Source of the DNA: Deltaproteobacteria bacterium
GTDB taxonomy: Bacteria > Desulfobacterota_B > Binatia > UBA9968
Assembly: GCA_016193385.1 (NCBI GenBank)
Contig: JACPSF010000442.1
Coordinates: 1-11,559, forward strand
DNA: 11,559 nt
Direction: 5' to 3'
A program made the translations under genes and the position numbers. The notes beneath the pieces were generated by a model. That model ran no database searches and was not told the origin of the DNA. It worked only from the letters and a program-made list of their open reading frames with translations. Below are positions 1-8,111 of the stretch, one piece after another. Each line of letters starts with the position of its first letter. Positions within the stretch are counted from its first letter, which is position 1.

Positions 1-1070
1 AGAGCCTCCTCCGTGATTCCCGCTTTCTTGCGCTTGGTGGCAGCCGCGAATTTCTGGATGAAGTGCTCCACGAGCAAGGGGATGTCCTCAGGCCGCTGCC
101 GCAATGGCGGAAGTTCCACGCGGATGACGTTGAGGCGATAGTAGAGGTCCTGACGAAATCTGCCGTCGCTCGCCAGCTGGCCCAGGTCCCGGTTGCTGGC
201 AGCGATGATGCGGACATCAACCTTCTCGCCCCGATCTGCCCCTAACGGGCGGACCTCCTTGTCGTCGATGACCCGCAGGAGCTTTGCCTGGAGTGGCAAA
301 GGCATCTCGCCAATCTCGTCAAGAAAAAGCGTCCCCCCGTTGGCTTCCTGGAAAAGACCCTTTCGATCTTTCCTGGCATCCGTAAATGCGCCTCGAAGAT
401 AGCCGAAGAGTTCGCTCTCGAGCAGCGTTTCCGGGATGGCGGCGCAGTTGAGGGGTATCAGCGGTCCGTGCGAGCGGCCGCTCTGGTAGTGGATGGCGCG
501 GGCGATGAGCTCCTTGCCGGTCCCGCTTTCCCCCGTAATAAGGATATTCACCGGTGCATCGCTGATCTGCGTGACGGTTTCAAAGACACGTTCCATGCTG
601 GCGCTTTTTCCCACGATGTTCGCGAGACCATAGTGGCCCTGGAGCTCTTTGCGAAGTCGCTGGAGCTCTTTTCTCAGGCTTCTATCTTCCAGGACCCGCT
701 TGATGTGGACCAGGATCTCGTCGGTTCGAAACGGTTTGGTCAAGTAGGTAAGCGCCCCCGCCCGCATCGTCTCTACGGCGCTCTCAATGCTGCCGAAGGC
801 GGTAATCAGCAAAACCGACGCTTCCGGGTCGATTTCTTTTAACCGGCACACCAGCTCGGTGCCTTTCATCCCCGGCATCATGAGATCGCTGATGGTCAAG
901 TCAAAGTCGCCGCGCTGGTAACGCTCTAAGGCGGACGCGCCGTCGTAGACGACCTCTGCCGCATACCCTTCCTCAGTGAGGAGTTCCGAGAGAAACCGGC
1001 ACATTTCCGGGTCGTCCTCCACGATCAGGATGCGGGCAAGGGGTATCTGTCTCTGAGAATCGGGGCTCAC
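1..1070 (-). CDS. NtrC-family sigma-54-dependent response regulator, partial (C-terminus outside window)
   Basis: Response regulator that, once phosphorylated by its kinase, would remodel sigma-54 RNA polymerase. 356 residues are visible. The receiver domain (about 13-125) has acidic pocket D19/D20, phosphoacceptor D62 in ISDLMMPG, T90 and K112 in LTKPF. The AAA+ domain (about 150 onward) has Walker A GESGTGKE (180-187), Walker B LFLDE (D251/E252) and [10 protein letters not shown] near the sensor/arginine-finger region. The sigma-54 contact loop reads GAFTDA (227-232) instead of the textbook GAFTGA. The window ends inside the AAA+ lid, so the Fis-type DNA-binding helix-turn-helix expected in a roughly 450-residue protein is not seen. 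The start is GTG at 1070, overlapping the kinase TGA by 4 nt, which implies translational coupling; no ATG fits ahead of the receiver domain. It is AtoC/ZraR-like in type. Its likely target is the consensus sigma-54 promoter at 2915-2930 (inference). Confidence 0.95.
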   Translation of the reverse strand, partial: MSPDSQRQIPLARILIVEDDPEMCRFLSELLTEEGYAAEVVYDGASALERYQRGDFDLTISDLMMPGMKGTELVCRLKEIDPEASVLLITAFGSIESAVETMRAGALTYLTKPFRTDEILVHIKRVLEDRSLRKELQRLRKELQGHYGLANIVGKSASMERVFETVTQISDAPVNILITGESGTGKELIARAIHYQSGRSHGPLIPLNCAAIPETLLESELFGYLRGAFTDARKDRKGLFQEANGGTLFLDEIGEMPLPLQAKLLRVIDDKEVRPLGADRGEKVDVRIIAASNRDLGQLASDGRFRQDLYYRLNVIRVELPPLRQRPEDIPLLVEHFIQKFAAATKRKKAGITEEA

Positions 1071-2608
1071 AGTTGCAGCTCTCGCTTTTCCGCCGCGGGC
1101 TGGGGAGGCAAGAGGGGAAGATAGATGAGGAAGCGCGCGTACTTTCCGGGTTCGCTCTCTACCTGAATCTCGCCTCCGTGATCCCTGATGATTCCATAAC
1201 TCACGGAGAGGCCCAAGCCGGTGCCGTCGCCGACATCTTTGGTGGTAAAGAAGGGGTCGAAGACCCGGTCGATGTGCTCAGGCAGGATGCCCGGACCGTT
1301 GTCCTCGAACGTTATCCGGAGCCAGTCCTGTCCTGTCCCTTGGGGGTAGACGAGATTGCCGTCACGCGTCGTTTCAACTCGGATCTTGATGAGTCCCCCG
1401 GGGCCCAATCCGTGTAAGGAGTTGAGATAGAGATTGAGAAAGACTTGTTGTAACAGATCCGGGTCAGCCTGGATCTTGGGCGTCCGCTCGGGAAAAACAA
1501 GCTCCACGCTGACCCCTTTTTCATCAATCTTGTGCTGCAAGAGCCGGTTCACCTGAGCGAGCAAGGAAAGAATATCCACGCTGCGCAGGCTGGGCTCCTT
1601 GTGCCGCGAGAATTCCAAAAGCTGCCGGACAATGCCGGCAATCCGGTCGATTTGCGAACGGATAATCTGGAGGTTCTCCGCCAGCTCTTCCGGACTACGC
1701 GGGCGGCGCATCAGGTATTCCGCCCGTCCGCCGATAATGTTGAGCGGGGTGCCGAGTTCGTGCGCCAGCCCGGCGGCGAGCTGGCCTACCGAGGCCAGCC
1801 TCTCGGAGTGGCGCAGGTCTCTTTCCAACTTGAGTTTTTGCCGCTGCTCCTCGACTAAACGCCGGTAAGTTTCTTCCAGACGCTCGCAAAGCCGATTGAA
1901 CTCCTGCGCCAGCAGGCTGACTTCATCGCGGCCGCTGGCTTTGATCCGCAGGTCCCAACGGTCTTTGCCGATCTTACCGATCCCCTCGACGAGCGCCTGT
2001 ATCGGGCGCGAGATGTTGCGGCGGACGATGGCAAGGATTAGGAGGCTCAGGACAAAAACCAGCGCCGAAGTTGTGATGATAATCCGATCTCGCCTGGTCT
2101 GAATCGTCTCCGCCAGTCTCCACCCGTGGCCTTGCCGGCCGAGCACGAACGCGCCCGCCAATCGACTTTTTGAGCTGTAAATCGGCTCCGTGCGGTAGTA
2201 GACGAGCCGTCCCGGCCCATAGACGTAACCTTCTTTCCCCTTCCCTGTTTGGAGCACTGGCGTGGGATCGATATCGAGGATGGTGTTGGGGTCGAGGCCG
2301 GGAAAGTCCTCTCTTAATGACGTTGAGATGGCCACTCGCTTTCCCTTAGTGTCATACACAACGACGCCGTGAATGTTGCCCCGGGGTCCAACCCGGTCAA
2401 TGAACTCCTGCGTCGCACCGAGGTCTTGATCATCGGCGTAGCTGTCCCGTAAAGCCAATTGGATGGCGCGGCTGAAGCCTCGCATCCCGACTCTAATTTC
2501 GCTCACGAGGTTTTCTTTATCCTGGCGGATGCTCAGGTACCCATGGATCGCCATGGTGAGAATGACCACTCCGACGAGGTAGGCAATTAACTTCGTCCCG
2601 AGCTTCAT
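1067..2608 (-). CDS. Membrane sensor histidine kinase (HAMP, HisKA, HATPase_c)
   Basis: Inner-membrane sensor kinase, 513 residues, that should phosphorylate the overlapping regulator. Order: TM1 (about 7-24); an extracytoplasmic sensor of about 150 residues, possibly Cache/PAS-like with the strand [15 protein letters not shown]2 (about 176-195); HAMP (about 196-250); a dimerisation/phosphoacceptor helix with H283 in [10 protein letters not shown]; then the ATPase with N box NLYLNS (N396), G1 EDNGPGI, F box FDPFFTTK and G2 GTGLGLS. All catalytic boxes are intact, and the AHELGTPLN form is the NtrB/ZraS type. The start chosen is ATG at 2608, giving a short basic N-terminus directly before TM1. 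The reading frame stays open to an ATG at 2716, but the added 36 residues look like leader sequence, not protein. No strong Shine-Dalgarno is visible at either start. The ligand cannot be told from sequence. Confidence 0.93.
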   Translation of the reverse strand: MKLGTKLIAYLVGVVILTMAIHGYLSIRQDKENLVSEIRVGMRGFSRAIQLALRDSYADDQDLGATQEFIDRVGPRGNIHGVVVYDTKGKRVAISTSLREDFPGLDPNTILDIDPTPVLQTGKGKEGYVYGPGRLVYYRTEPIYSSKSRLAGAFVLGRQGHGWRLAETIQTRRDRIIITTSALVFVLSLLILAIVRRNISRPIQALVEGIGKIGKDRWDLRIKASGRDEVSLLAQEFNRLCERLEETYRRLVEEQRQKLKLERDLRHSERLASVGQLAAGLAHELGTPLNIIGGRAEYLMRRPRSPEELAENLQIIRSQIDRIAGIVRQLLEFSRHKEPSLRSVDILSLLAQVNRLLQHKIDEKGVSVELVFPERTPKIQADPDLLQQVFLNLYLNSLHGLGPGGLIKIRVETTRDGNLVYPQGTGQDWLRITFEDNGPGILPEHIDRVFDPFFTTKDVGDGTGLGLSVSYGIIRDHGGEIQVESEPGKYARFLIYLPLLPPQPAAEKRELQL

Positions 2609-2718
2609 AGTAAGCTTGGTTATGCAATCACGGTGCCGCCAAGAGCTGAAGGTCGAAAGTCTCGCGTGCAAGCCTTCAAGCAAGCACGCAGAGAGAATTT
2701 TCTCAGAGCCCGCCAAAC

Positions 2719-2734
2719 AATTGCTATCGCAATT
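2719..2734. promoter_or_regulatory. Perfect 16-bp dyad, possible regulator binding site
   Basis: AATTGC-TATC-GCAATT is a perfect 6-bp inverted repeat around a 4-bp spacer. It covers the predicted -10 box and start point of the kinase operon. Its centre is about 190 bp upstream of the -24 element of the divergent sigma-54 promoter, a workable distance for an enhancer-type site. A related, looser dyad (TTGC-CTA-GCAA) lies at 2876-2886. Assignment to the neighbouring NtrC-type regulator is inference from position only. Confidence 0.35.
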
Positions 2735-2759
2735 TACATCGGAGTGTCGAATTTTACAA
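2731..2759 (-). promoter_or_regulatory. Candidate sigma-70-type promoter for the kinase-regulator operon
   Basis: On the minus strand, TTGTAA (2754-2759) lies 17 nt upstream of TAAATT (2731-2736). Each box matches the -35/-10 consensus at 4 of 6 positions and the spacing is ideal. Transcription would begin near 2724, giving a leader of about 115 nt before the chosen kinase start. The boxes are weak and the stretch is AT-rich, so a chance match is possible. Confidence 0.3.
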
Positions 2760-2914
2760 CGGCAATAAATCTACCGGTTTTATAAGGGGTTAATGTCCTT
2801 TCCCCTCGTCGTCGGGCCATGGCCGTTTGATTTTGTTACAGCCTTGATCGCCAGTATCGGGAGTAAGCAAGAATTTTGCCTAGCAATCTTCAGCTATTCG
2901 CTTGCTTCGTCAAA

Positions 2915-2930
2915 TGGCACGTTAGTTGCT
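2915..2930 (+). promoter_or_regulatory. Sigma-54 (-24/-12) promoter, exact consensus match
   Basis: TGGCACG-TTAG-TTGCT matches the sigma-54 consensus TGGCACR-N4-TTGCW at every defined position. GG (2916-2917) and GC (2928-2929) are separated by exactly 10 bp. Transcription should begin near 2940-2941 and run rightward to the small exported-protein gene at 3123, leaving a leader of about 180 nt. A sigma-54 promoter needs an enhancer-binding activator, and one is encoded in the divergent operon next door. It is the only strong promoter-like match seen ahead of the small gene. Confidence 0.8.
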
Positions 2931-3122
2931 CAATACTCGGAGTGGTTGAGAAAGGTGCTGCGGGGGAAAAGATCGTGGTGAACAGAGCCGACCCAAAGCC
3001 CCTCAGCAAACCGACAAAAGCTAACGGTAGGACACTGGACTCAAGAGAGGTTGAATAACGATCCTGACTAGATCCCTCCAGGCCACTGGACGGACTTAGT
3101 GGGGAAGAAAGGGGGTAAGACA

Positions 3123-3269
3123 ATGAAAAAGCTAGCCGTCGTGTTGGCCATCGTTGTAGGCCTGAACCTGGTTGGCTGGACCGTGAGCTCGTTCACAAAT
3201 TTGAGCCACGCTCAGGAGAGCCCGGAGCCACAGCCAGAGCCTAAGCCGGAGAAACCTTCCGGTGAGTAA
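3123..3269 (+). CDS. Tiny exported proline/glutamate-rich protein, function unknown
   Basis: The 48-residue product begins with a basic start (MKK) and a hydrophobic stretch from about residue 4 to 19, followed by a signal-peptidase-I-like site SHA-QE after A30. Cleavage would leave an 18-residue mature peptide rich in Pro-Glu/Lys (ESPEPQPEPKPEKPSGE). If uncleaved, it would instead be a single-pass anchored peptide with a short extracytoplasmic tail. The start is well supported: GGGGG at 3111-3115 is a strong Shine-Dalgarno 7 nt before the ATG. Upstream lies the consensus sigma-54 promoter, and downstream a GC-rich hairpin at 3306-3326 may end the transcript. There is no Cys, and the only His lies in the predicted signal, so metal binding by the mature peptide looks unlikely. 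I recognise no family. The signal, ribosome site and promoter together make it more likely real than chance. Confidence 0.7.
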   Translation: MKKLAVVLAIVVGLNLVGWTVSSFTNLSHAQESPEPQPEPKPEKPSGE

Positions 3270-3305
3270 GCTAGGCTTGTTCTAACTGTTGTCGATCGGG
3301 AGAGA

Positions 3306-3326
3306 AGGGGGGAACAGTTCCCCCTT
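3306..3326. terminator. GC-rich hairpin between convergent genes, possible bidirectional terminator
   Basis: GGGGGAA-CAG-TTCCCCC (3308-3324) is a perfect 7-bp stem with a 3-nt loop. It extends by a G-U and an A-T pair to 3306-3326. It sits 37 nt after the stop of the small exported-protein gene and 51 nt after the stop of the oppositely oriented acylphosphatase, as expected of a shared terminator. Neither strand has a clear U-tract after the stem, so it may be an inefficient terminator or an mRNA 3'-end stabiliser. The rest of 3270-3376 shows nothing else I can name. Confidence 0.5.
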
Positions 3327-3376
3327 ACCTCCCGGCGGACCTCCTCTTGTCGGCGGGAAGTTCCGGCCCGGCTTTA

Positions 3377-3649
3377 TCACCTCTTGATCTGGAAATCCCG
3401 AAATTCACCTTGAAAATCCTCCCATTGGAGGTCGACGTTGTGCACGCGTGCCCCGGGGGGTCCATGACCGCACCAGGTCGCGAGGTCAGCCAATTTTTCG
3501 CGCTTGCCCTCGGCGACAACCTCGACAGTTCCGTCCGGACAATTTCTCACCCATCCTTTCGCCCCCAACCGGTTGGCCCGTTCCACGGTGGCGGCGCGAA
3601 AAAACACTCCCTGGACCCTGCCCTCGATTCTCAAACGGACTCGGACCAT
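3377..3649 (-). CDS. acyP: Acylphosphatase
   Basis: Small cytosolic enzyme that hydrolyses acyl phosphates such as acetyl phosphate or 1,3-bisphosphoglycerate. The 90 residues contain the family phosphate-binding loop GRVQGVFFR (10-18, catalytic R18) and GWVRNCPDGTVE with catalytic N36, followed by the usual C-terminal strand region. The length fits the compact 90-100 residue family. The start at 3649 places nine residues before GRVQGV, as is typical. GGAGG stands only 2 nt upstream of it, which is unusually close. Starts at 3667 (96 residues) or 3700 (107 residues) are open alternatives, without a visible ribosome site. The gene stands alone, divergent from the RRM gene. Confidence 0.92.
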   Translation of the reverse strand: MVRVRLRIEGRVQGVFFRAATVERANRLGAKGWVRNCPDGTVEVVAEGKREKLADLATWCGHGPPGARVHNVDLQWEDFQGEFRDFQIKR

Positions 3650-3685
3650 ATCCTCCAGTTTATCCATACAACTGACGTTTAAGCC

Positions 3686-3759
3686 GTTCAAAAGGTTCAA
3701 AGTGTTTAGGGTTTTTTCTAACGGATTAAACGAATTGAACTATTTTGAACGATTTGAAC
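3686..3759. repeat. TTGAAC/GTTCAA repeat cluster forming a long imperfect inverted repeat
   Basis: Two GTTCAA copies (3686-3691, 3695-3700) are followed by three TTGAAC copies (3735-3740, 3745-3750, 3754-3759). The arm at 3686-3701 is complementary to 3744-3759 at 14 of 16 positions, with a 42-nt AT-rich middle. Copies are spaced 9-10 bp apart, close to one helical turn. The cluster lies in the divergent gap between the acylphosphatase and RRM genes. It could be an operator array, a small dispersed repeat element or a structured RNA; the sequence alone does not decide. Confidence 0.6.
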
Positions 3760-3774
3760 TACTTTAGCTAGGGT

Positions 3775-3803
3775 TTGACAAGAGCGTTGATCATAGGTAA
3801 GCT
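3775..3803 (+). promoter_or_regulatory. Candidate sigma-70 promoter for the RRM protein gene
   Basis: A perfect -35 box TTGACA (3775-3780) is followed after exactly 17 nt by TAAGCT (3798-3803), which matches the -10 consensus at only 3 of 6 positions. Transcription would start near 3810, giving a leader of about 125 nt before the RRM start codon. The TTGAAC repeat cluster ends 15 bp upstream, where an activator or repressor could act. Confidence 0.4.
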
Positions 3804-3870
3804 TCCGCCGTTTTTCAGGATCTCTATTACCGAAGAGCGCACCGAGAGGTTTCTTATGGTCTTTCGCGTC

Positions 3871-3907
3871 TTGCCCTTCTGTGTAAGTAGATCCCGAGGG
3901 CAATTTT
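3871..3907 (+). terminator. Hairpin with short T-run in the RRM leader, possible attenuator
   Basis: TTGCCCT (3871-3877) and AGGGCAA (3897-3903) are perfect 7-bp complements around a 19-nt loop, followed at once by TTTT (3904-3907). The layout resembles a weak intrinsic terminator 29 nt before the RRM start codon, inside the predicted leader. The large loop and short T-run make it a weak candidate. It could serve as an attenuator or a temperature-responsive structure. Confidence 0.3.
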
Positions 3908-3923
3908 AATCCATCAGGGAATG

Positions 3924-3929
3924 AGGAGG
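3924..3929 (+). promoter_or_regulatory. Strong ribosome binding site fixing the RRM start
   Basis: AGGAGG lies 6 nt before the ATG at 3936. The in-frame ATG at 3921 abuts this site and has no ribosome site of its own, so 3936 is the start. Confidence 0.85.
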
Positions 3930-3935
3930 GTCAAG

Positions 3936-4232
3936 ATGGGACCGAAGCTCTATGTAGGCAATATTCCTTTCTCGGTCACCGAAGAAAAGCTTAAGGAACT
4001 CTTTTCCCGGCACGGCTCGGTGGTCAGTGTTAGGATTATCACGGATAAACTAACCGGCCGCTCCAAAGGATTCGGCTTTGTCGAGATGGGATCCGGCGCA
4101 GAGGCCGAGCGTGCCACAGCCGCGCTCAACGGGATCGAATTTGAGGGGCGATCCATCGTGGTCAGCGAGGCGCGGCCCCAGCCGTCAGGTCCTCGGCGCG
4201 GAGGACCCGGAGAGGGCAGGCCTCCGCGTTAA
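3936..4232 (+). CDS. Small single-RRM RNA-binding protein
   Basis: Cytosolic RNA-binding protein of 98 residues. One RNA-recognition motif fills most of it: RNP2 LYVGNI (5-10) and RNP1 KGFGFVEM (44-51), whose aromatic residues stack on RNA bases. The last RNP1 position is Met rather than the eukaryotic Phe/Tyr, the usual bacterial form. The C-terminus (about 80-98) is a basic Arg/Gly/Pro-rich tail, as in other bacterial Rbp proteins, and probably adds nonspecific RNA affinity. In cyanobacteria members of this family are cold-induced; here the role is unknown, though RNA chaperone activity is likely. The start follows a strong ribosome site. The gene runs alone and converges on ligA with only 12 bp between stop codons. 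Confidence 0.93.
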   Translation: MGPKLYVGNIPFSVTEEKLKELFSRHGSVVSVRIITDKLTGRSKGFGFVEMGSGAEAERATAALNGIEFEGRSIVVSEARPQPSGPRRGGPGEGRPPR

Positions 4233-4244
4233 GGTTCCCGTCCC

Positions 4245-6278
<2,034 letters not shown>

Positions 6279-6365
6279 TCAAAAATTACCATAATTCATC
6301 CTGAGGGAGAAGCCGAGCGAGCGCCGATTGACCCCCCTGGGGGAGTATGTTAACTACTTCAACTG

Positions 6366-8111
6366 ATGCGCATTCTCCTTTCTCTGGGAACCCTATGGCT
6401 CCTGCTTTTTTCGGCCTGTGCTCCCACGGTGCCCGAGTTCAAGGCGCCTCCCGAAGATCTAGCCTGGGAACCCAGGCCGCCCTTTTTGCGGCAAGAGAAG
6501 GTGGAAATCCCCGCAGAGGCCAAAGCCCTGGGACATTTTGCCATGGGCCAAGTATTGCTGGGTCGGGGCGAATTCGGCGAGGCCCTGAAGGAATACGAGG
6601 CCGCCGTTCAGGCCGACCCGACGAATCCCTACCTGCGCATCCGGTTGGCCACCCTCTATCTTCGAAAGGGGGACCTAAGGGGCTCCCTCAAAGAGGCGGA
6701 GGAAGCGGTTCGGCTCGAGCCCAAGGGGATCGAAAACCGCCTCCTCTTGGCGGGCCTTTTTTCCGCGATGGGGGCGGATACCCGGGCCGTTCAAGAGTAC
6801 GGGGAGGTACTCCGTCTCGATCCCAACAATCAGGATGCCCTCGTTTATGCGGGGGCGCTGTACCTCAAGCTGGGAGATTACGAGAGGGCGCAGAAACAGC
6901 TCGAGCATCTTCTCGCTCTGAATCCCAAATCTGTGCTCGGGCATTACTACATGGGCCGCGTTCGGGCCAAGAGTCAGCTCTATCTCGCGGCCGAGGAAAG
7001 TTACCGCAAAGCCCTCGAGATCAATCCCAACTCCGAGCCCGTGCTCATGGACCTGGCTTTGGTCTATGAGCTTCAGGGCAGGGCGGAGGACTCGATCCAG
7101 ACGTACAAAAAGCTGCTCCAAGTCAATCCCCAGAGCGGTTGGGCGAGAAAGCGGTTGGGCGAGCTCTATGTGGGGCAGAGCAAGCTGGACGAGGCGCTCG
7201 AGCAATTCCAAAGGCTCGAGGGAGTTGAGGCGGACCCGCGCGAGACCAGAACCAGGATCGGGCTCATTTACTTTGAGAAAGGGGATTTCGAACGGGCGGC
7301 TAATGAGTTTAACCTCGTCCTGTTGGCCGACCCCAAAAACGATCGCGTGCGTTACTATCTCGGATCGACGTACGTCGAGCTCAAAACTGACACGAAAGCT
7401 CTGGAAGAGTTTGCGCGTGTGTCGGAATCGAGCGAATACTTCCCCGATGCCCGGATCCAGATGGCCTATCTCTACGAGAGGTTGAACGACCTGCCGAAGG
7501 CCATCGAAGCAGTCCGGGCGGCGCTGGAGAAGAAGAAAGACCAAAAGGAGGTCATGGGTGTATTGGCCTCCCTTTACCGCAAAGCCAAGGACATTCCGAA
7601 AGCCATTGAAGTCATGGAAAAAGTGGTCTCCCTGGACCCGAACAGCGATCAGGCCCACTTTCAGCTCGGGGCGCTCTACGACGAGACTAAAGACAAGGAT
7701 AAGAGCATCCAGCACATGCAAAGAGCCATCGAGCTCAACCCGCGTAACGCGGCGGCCTTGAACTACCTGGGCTACACGTGGGCCGAGATGGGGGTCCGTC
7801 TTGAAGAGGCCGAGAAGTTGATCCTGAGGGCTCTCAATATCCAGCCCAACGATGGCTTCTATATCGATAGCCTCGGGTGGGTCTACTATCAAAAAGGAGA
7901 TTACCCCAGGGCCGTTGAACAACTGGAGAAGGCGGTAGAGCTTGCCAACGATGATCCGACGATCATGGAACATCTCGGCGATGCCTACGTCAGGGTTGGC
8001 AAGCCGCAATGGGCCCTGGAGCGCTACAGAGAGGCCCTCACCAGGACCAAAGAAGAGGAGCAGTCAACGCGGCTCCGGGAGAAGATCCATCTCTTGGAGA
8101 AAAAGATTTGA
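6366..8111 (+). CDS. Tetratricopeptide-repeat lipoprotein
   Basis: A 581-residue protein built almost wholly of TPR units. A short signal ends in a lipobox LFSAC (Cys18 would be lipidated), so it should be anchored in the cytoplasmic or outer membrane facing the periplasm; no Asp follows the Cys at +2. From about residue 55 to 560 come roughly fifteen 34-residue helical hairpins with typical A..Y...G....A......AL...P spacing, for example GEFGEALKEYEAAV, GDYERAQKQLEHLL and GDYPRAVEQLEKAV. Such arrays scaffold protein complexes; no enzyme domain is present. The start places the basic residue and hydrophobic core directly at the N-terminus, but the nearest purine-rich run (GGGGGAG) is about 20 nt upstream, so the ribosome site is poor. 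The stop overlaps the TTG start of the next lipoprotein, so the two are co-translated. Precise role unknown; envelope assembly is inference. Confidence 0.93.
   Translation: MRILLSLGTLWLLLFSACAPTVPEFKAPPEDLAWEPRPPFLRQEKVEIPAEAKALGHFAMGQVLLGRGEFGEALKEYEAAVQADPTNPYLRIRLATLYLRKGDLRGSLKEAEEAVRLEPKGIENRLLLAGLFSAMGADTRAVQEYGEVLRLDPNNQDALVYAGALYLKLGDYERAQKQLEHLLALNPKSVLGHYYMGRVRAKSQLYLAAEESYRKALEINPNSEPVLMDLALVYELQGRAEDSIQTYKKLLQVNPQSGWARKRLGELYVGQSKLDEALEQFQRLEGVEADPRETRTRIGLIYFEKGDFERAANEFNLVLLADPKNDRVRYYLGSTYVELKTDTKALEEFARVSESSEYFPDARIQMAYLYERLNDLPKAIEAVRAALEKKKDQKEVMGVLASLYRKAKDIPKAIEVMEKVVSLDPNSDQAHFQLGALYDETKDKDKSIQHMQRAIELNPRNAAALNYLGYTWAEMGVRLEEAEKLILRALNIQPNDGFYIDSLGWVYYQKGDYPRAVEQLEKAVELANDDPTIMEHLGDAYVRVGKPQWALERYREALTRTKEEEQSTRLREKIHLLEKKI

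Noticed and set aside
2609..2716. N-terminal extension of the kinase to an ATG at 2716
   Set aside because: The 36 extra residues would put a polar, Cys-containing stretch before TM1, where kinases of this type begin directly. The region also overlaps the expected leader; no ribosome site supports it.
2821..2914. Possible IHF site between the dyad and the sigma-54 promoter
   Set aside because: The TTGAT cores at 2827 and 2844 lack the second half of the IHF consensus at the right spacing.
2793..2981. 62-codon plus-strand ORF upstream of the small exported-protein gene
   Set aside because: It spans the sigma-54 promoter, has no ribosome site and no recognisable feature, and could not be transcribed as a whole from that promoter.
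6330..6365. TTGACC-N16-TTAACT as a promoter for the TPR gene
   Set aside because: The -10 box matches only 3 of 6 positions and transcription would start at or just before the start codon. The CCCCC/GGGGG stretch inside it leaves no room for a hairpin loop. Too weak to call.
6347..7069. 240-codon plus-strand frame overlapping the TPR gene
   Set aside because: Low-complexity Gly/Arg/Pro/Ser composition typical of an off-frame reading of GC-rich DNA; the TPR frame is clearly the coding one.
6675..8009. 444-codon open frame on the minus strand
   Set aside because: It is wholly antisense to the TPR lipoprotein gene, whose repeats are unmistakable. High GC and the repeated codon pattern keep the opposite strand open; the translation shows no recognisable domain.
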